The notes under the pieces: model-generated
The model's database searches: none
What the model was told of the DNA's origin: nothing
The model's input: only the letters and a program-made list of their open reading frames with translations
Part shown: positions 59,383-64,000 of the stretch, piece after piece
Layout of the letters: every line of letters begins with the position of its first letter
Position numbering within the stretch: position 1 is the stretch's first letter
Position numbers and translations under genes: made by a program
NCBI RefSeq assembly: GCF_032854445.1
Contig: NC_088295.1
Coordinates: 56,961,249-57,025,248, forward strand
Origin: Liolophura sinensis
Taxonomy: Eukaryota; Mollusca; Polyplacophora; Chitonida; Chitonidae
DNA: 64,000 nucleotides
Direction of reading: 5' to 3'

Positions 59383-59697
59383 CATGGGTTTTTATGTCGT
59401 ACCTAACAATTTTTCAGTCACCCGAAAACGATGAGTCATTAGGTGTACACGTACATATGCTGGCAGGTCAAGTCCATGCTGCCAAAGTGTTGCCACAAAT
59501 AAAGTGTCATGCTGCAGACACCAGACATGACACCCCACCCAGTCACATCATACTGGTTAACTAGTTGTTTCGATGCTCTGACATTTCAGTGGGCAGCACC
59601 AAGCAAAACAGCAACAAGTATTAATTTTGAAGTCTTTGATACATGTATATTACCCGACCCGGATTTGATCCCAGGTCTCTTGACTTTCGTGTATTTG
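59383..59697 (-). mobile_element. SINE-C, diverged
   Basis: It shares CAGCAACAAGTA and GATCCCAGGTCTCT/GATCCCAGGGTCTCT with 21,504-21,660. Its other end resembles SINE-B (AACAATTTTTCAGTCA). Confidence 0.55.
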
Positions 59698-61379
59698 TAA
59701 ATCTGTATGATACATAAACTGTACAATACAGAATGTTTGTGTACATGCAAAATGATAATTTGTAGTAACCAGGGAGGGTTCTGTGGCCAAGGTGGTTAGC
59801 ATGCCAGCGTGGAACAATAAACGATACTGTAATAAAATCGATACTCAGTTTTGGGCATCCAAATCAAATATTGATATTTCTGTCATTGACATTGATTTTT
59901 CACTTAAAATATTTAGTTTCCAACCGCAAAACTTAGCTTTAAACTCAATTTTACCTGCCTGTGTGTCCCTTCGTAAAGCTGACATGCATCATAACATGAA
60001 TCCCTGTTTGATGCAAAAGAGTTTAAACATTAGGTACAATATGATCCAGGTAAATTCATTAGGCCAAATCTCCTGATGTTAACTCGGCTAAAACTTGCCC
60101 TTCAAATTTAGTTAAAATTGGCTCATTTAATACTAATAACGCACCTTTTTCATACATCATTGCTACACATCTCATGATATATATGTTGAGTGTGGCTCGT
60201 TAAGGTACAGTAAAGTATATTTTGACTAACATGAAGCCTAGGGTTACAAGTATTAACTTGGAATTGTCTTTAATAGAACAAAATCATGACACTGATATCA
60301 AGAAATGCACAAGTGTTGAAGACATATTTACATATAAATGCAATCACATGTAACTATACATACTTGTAACTTCACCTGGGAGAACTGATGTATCATGCCT
60401 GTGAAGTGTTGACAATTACATGCAGCACCACTGTTATCACAGAGCAAGTCCTGGCTGATCCCAGTGTCAATGTCAGCACAAATATGTACATGTACAAGCA
60501 CATTCCCTCAGGTACCAGGGGTTGTTTGTCTCCAAAAACAACCCTGTACCACATAAGCAATCCTTTAAATCCTGCGTCCAGTTTGAAATGTGACGCAGCC
60601 ATTCTAATTAAGTTTAAGCTCGTTTATCTGCAAGCCATACCCAGCAAGTTGTAAAAACGTGGAACAATCCGCGGTATAAGATAGCAAGAATGATGCCTCA
60701 TTAGCAGATTAGAGGTCCTTAGTAATAAGTGCTTGGGTGGAACTCACTATAAAGAAAGGGAATGTCGATTTGATCATTTTGAAGCAACCCAAGCCAGAGG
60801 AAATCTAAAGCTTTCAACCCTATTAAATAAAGGCTATAAATATTCATTGCTATAGTTTTCGAATACTCGCAAATTGATGTTATATAAAAAAAAAATGCAC
60901 TGATGTACACATAGAACTGAATTGGAATTCCATTTTTACATGGAAAATCATAAAAAAATGACATATCTTAGCCAGCAATCTTATCCATCGAAAAATACTT
61001 CCGAAAAAATGTTTGCCATGAATTTATGACATTGTTAAACAGTACAACTCGGGGATTCGTGAAGTTGCATACGTGTATATTCTGCTCAGTAATGATTATA
61101 TTCCCATGTGGCTCATATTTTATAACCACATGATTATAATTTTAGTACTGCAAAACAAAGAGCTCAACTGACATATTAATCAACTTATATACATATATCT
61201 GATCATTTTTCCTTATGTAATGTTTACGTCCTGACTCCATATATACAAGTACATAACACTGCACATCCAATTTCGTAAACATTAAATATAAATACACACA
61301 GAGGGCATTATTTATTTATAATTCCAACATGCATTCACTTCACTAAAAATACTGTAAATCACCTAGAATTTCATCCACA

Positions 61380-61565
61380 AAAGTTCAATTTTAGAGACAA
61401 ATAAATGTTACAAAATATTACTTGCGGTGCTAAAACTTACAATTTGCTATTAGAATATCATCCCATGTTCCAAGTAAACCTCAAAACACCTCTCTAAAAT
61501 CAATAGAACTCTCAGAATCAGGAAAAATAGGCAAGTTAGTCATCTATGAAATATACGGTTATTAG
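61380..61565. repeat. Dispersed repeat, copy 2
   Basis: Pairs with 28,141-28,330, in the same orientation. Confidence 0.65.
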
Positions 61566-61741
61566 GGTACACAATGCTTCATACTGACATTTTTTTTTTT
61601 TGCACCTTTGACATCTTTAAAACTACATTTATATATACGCTGCATGCATGTTTGATCAACATGTTCATAAGCAACTGTAAAACGTGTACAGTGTATGTTT
61701 TAAACTGGGCTTGTGGTTATTTTTTTCCATTCTAAAATTAC

Positions 61742-61791
61742 CTTCAATAGCAATGACAAGATATGAGAGTCTCTTTGTAAGTTCTCATGCA
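61742..61791 (-). CDS. Unrecognised gene, exon (HENLQRDSHILSLLLK)
   Basis: 50 bp, acceptor CGGTCAG, donor GTAATT, phase 1 in, 0 out. It encodes HENLQRDSHILSLLLK after a split Val codon. The phase matches the exon at 62,414-62,525. Confidence 0.6.
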
Positions 61792-62413
61792 CTGACCGAA
61801 GTGTTTATAGGTCATTGAGAGGTCAAAGGTCAGTGGGAGGTGGAGGTTCATACACTTGTATACTGTAGACTTTGGTGCCTGTTCCTTATGCCACTAACAT
61901 TGTGTACATGTGTATGTGTTTGCCTAAAAAAACAGCAGCTTTGGAGTTTGTAACCAACTTACAAGTACTGTATGTGAAATGTAACATCGTGACAAATTTA
62001 AAAGTTGCTGGAACAGATGCAACATACATTTAATTGTGTATGTATACATATGTATTTATGTTGATGTAAGTTGAACATATAAGTTTGTACAATTCCCTAA
62101 ACCTTACATCAAACAACGATACTTTATTAAACAATAACATTGCAGTTCTACAGCAAGTACTACATTAAACTCTTTAATCTTTTCGCATGTTTGTAATGTG
62201 TTTACAAATTCAAGCAAACTTCTGAGTGCATTATTCTGTGTAGACCGATAAAATTCCTGAAATTGGTCAATCCAACCAATGTAGTTTTGTCTTTGAGAAC
62301 AAACTAAAAACATTCAAAGATGGCACTGAAAGTTGCTCTTTCATATGCGAAAAGGTTGAGGGATTAGGTCATGTACCTGTAATGAATGAAAGAAGGACTA
62401 TGGCTTAATGTAC
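61792..62413 (-). other. Intron with ~180-bp repeat copy 3
   Basis: Repeat at 62,196-62,366; nothing else recognised. Confidence 0.6.
62196..62366. repeat. ~180-bp dispersed repeat, copy 3
   Basis: It contains TTATTCTGTGTAGACCGATA, CCTGAAATTGG and GTTGCTCTTTCATATGCGAA, as in copy 1. Confidence 0.75.
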
Positions 62414-62525
62414 CTTCAGCAATATTGGCTTTATACATTTGCATGGCTTGAATTTTTTCTAGTAGCATAACATTTTTGGTGGCTTGCTGCTTACTTGTAA
62501 AAATACTAACCAAGGTTTCAATAAA
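62414..62525 (-). CDS. Unrecognised gene, exon (FIETLVSIFT...)
   Basis: 112 bp, acceptor CCACAACAG, donor GTACAT, phase 0 in, 1 out. It encodes FIETLVSIFTSKQQATKNVM then LLEKIQAMQMYKANIAE, an amphipathic helical stretch. It joins 62,831 and 61,791 in phase. Confidence 0.65.
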
Positions 62526-62830
62526 CTGTTGTGGTATCCTATAAACCAAAACTGTTTCCTTCTGTCAAGATTACATGTATAAATAACACAATTTTGTGAA
62601 ATTCTTTGTCCACCAAACCACTAAAGACTACACAACAGTTAAAAAAAGCAAGCTTAAAGTGTGTTTATGTAAACTGGTTGTAGTAAAACTGGTACCATTG
62701 ATGCAGTACAAAGTGTTGCATTAACAGGAAGTTCATGATGCGTTTACATATACATATAAATGACAAGCAGATGAATCTTCTTCCTCTCTTATCTTGTACC
62801 CGGACTTTCCTATCTATGCTGTGACCTCAC

Positions 62831-62923
62831 CTTTAGTAAATGTCTGTGGTCTACCATTCCAAAACCATCCATCATTCCCAACAGTACTCCCTTCACAGCT
62901 ATCTGTTTTTTCAGCTTAGACAC
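62831..62923 (-). CDS. Unrecognised gene, first exon visible (VSKLKKQIAV...)
   Basis: 93 bp, acceptor AGTATCAG, donor GTGAGG, phase 0-0. It encodes VSKLKKQIAVKGVLLGMMDG then FGMVDHRHLLK. Being phase 0 at its 5' side, it needs earlier exons, which should lie to the right. A possible frame at 63,340-63,470 does not match in phase. Confidence 0.68.
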
Positions 62924-64000
62924 CTGATACTATTAAGGCAATCATAGTCATCAGCATGCCAGTGAAATGATGCAATTGTGGCACAGCTTGTGCCATCAGT
63001 TATCTAGGGTCAACATCTTGTGTACCGTCCTTGCCTGCCAACTAGACAAGTTTTCTTCTTTTCCTTCCCATTTATTCTGTTCTTCTCCGTGATGTGGCAG
63101 CTATCTGGCAAATCGTTTATGTTATGACTCCACAAAAAAAAAAAAAAAAAAAAAAACGATATGGCTTCTGGTTGAGCAGATGTGCTTAATTCTATTTTCT
63201 ATTTATACATAAGTTCTTGGCATATTTGCTCAGCTCTGGACATCCCACAGCAACATTTTGATCTCTTGCTTACACATCTTAGTTTGCTTTACATTTGGAG
63301 ACTCAGGAAAACACAACATGGGTAGGTTAACCCTAGGGAATGCATCACTAACGCTGTTCCAGATAGTCTAGGGAGCCAACATGGACTGCCCCCTGATCCA
63401 CTGCCCAGCTGGTCTCAAGAGCTCCCTCTACATCTCTCTCTCTCTCAAACAACTAATTTTATCACCTCCCTCAAGGATGAACCTGTCATCTACCCCTCAT
63501 AATATTCCACTCCAGCAAATAATCACCAGCATATTAAGTTATGTGTGAGCCACTGCACCTGTGAAAGGTAGAGTCAATCCAGGTGGAATAAGGTGAAGAA
63601 ACAGGATTTCTTCACTGCTTGTCTTGGGACCGTTTTATTTATTTATTTGATTGGTGTTTTACGCCGTACTCATGGTACCATTTAATGATTTGTCATTATT
63701 ATTCTCTCATCTTCTAGCATAAATAGGTTTTCTGTCAGCCTGCTGTATATATACATGTTTCAAGTAAAACTAATATACTGGAACAGAGTATATTGGAATA
63801 ACAGATGGAAAAAGACAAGACTAATATATAACACACAGTTGTAAAACAATTTACATGTCAGTATTTGGCACCAAAACACTACTTGAGTATCGAGTACATG
63901 GAGAATGTAGATGTTTGAACATATAAATAAATGTAAATAAAGATGTTAACGTGTAGAGCCAATATTAATAAACGTAAAATGGCACTTTGTACATGCATTG
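62924..64000. other. Right edge, no assigned gene
   Basis: Contains a poly-A run at 63,134, a CT microsatellite near 63,430-63,447 and a SINE-A tail fragment at 63,632-63,676. Confidence 0.5.
63632..63676 (-). mobile_element. SINE-A tail fragment
   Basis: TTTATTTATTTGATTGGTGTTT then ACGCCGTACTCA, where homology stops. Confidence 0.75.

Larger units (their letters stand above)
58168..61741 (-). other. Probable intron with CpG-containing patch and SINE-C copy
   Basis: 58,640-58,930 is GC-richer with several CpGs and a (GTT/GTG)n run. 58,704-59,363 is a 219-codon plus-strand frame of low-complexity composition, not taken as a gene. A SINE-C copy is at 59,383-59,697 and the dispersed repeat copy 2 at 61,380-61,565. 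Confidence 0.45.

Noticed and set aside
63340-63470. Open minus-strand frame (EGALETSWAVDQ...)
   Set aside because: Poor acceptor (purine-rich), and its donor leaves phase 1 while the next exon needs phase 0.

Overview
The window looks like genomic DNA of a marine invertebrate, most likely a mollusc. It is AT-rich, the coding parts are short exons with GT-AG introns, and several tRNA-derived SINE families, fold-back DNA elements and minisatellites lie between them. Only one gene can be named from the sequence. It is a PICALM/AP180-type clathrin assembly protein (ANTH-domain endocytic adaptor) on the minus strand, running from about 44,575 down to its stop codon at 2,541-2,543. About 22 exons can be placed by joining conserved peptide to splice sites with consistent reading phase. 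The first coding exon (start codon and the lysine-rich phosphoinositide site of the ANTH domain) was not found and probably lies beyond the right edge.

Layout of that gene, 5' to 3' (right to left): ANTH-domain exons from 44,575 to 24,802, including a 24-nt microexon at 28,516-28,539; a linker exon at 24,151-24,268; and the unstructured tail between 20,775 and 2,541. The tail carries NPF, DPF and clathrin-box-like motifs for EH proteins, AP-2 and clathrin. It is built largely of exons that keep the frame when skipped, so alternative splicing could change how many adaptor motifs the protein displays.

Right part (50,368-62,923): eight minus-strand segments behave like exons of a second gene. 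The first six join in phase, there is one unresolved joint, and a last exon ends at a stop codon. The encoded protein looks alpha-helical and I do not recognise it. If PICALM exon 1 is indeed outside the window, this gene sits inside PICALM's first intron on the same strand.

The 7.4-kb intron 33,336-40,786 contains a broken coding stretch on the minus strand (34,703-35,283: one frameshift, one in-frame stop). A short plus-strand ORF meets it tail to tail at 34,703-34,711. This tight convergent layout resembles a virus or large transposon, but the family is not identified.

The rest is intron or flank filled with repeats: SINE-A (at least seven copies or pieces plus tail fragments), SINE-B (four copies with target-site duplications), SINE-C and SINE-D, a TIR fold-back family with a SINE-B inserted in one copy, a 0.9-kb TIR element, two small hairpin elements and about a dozen minisatellites. 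No rRNA, functional tRNA, CRISPR or bacterial-type feature was seen.
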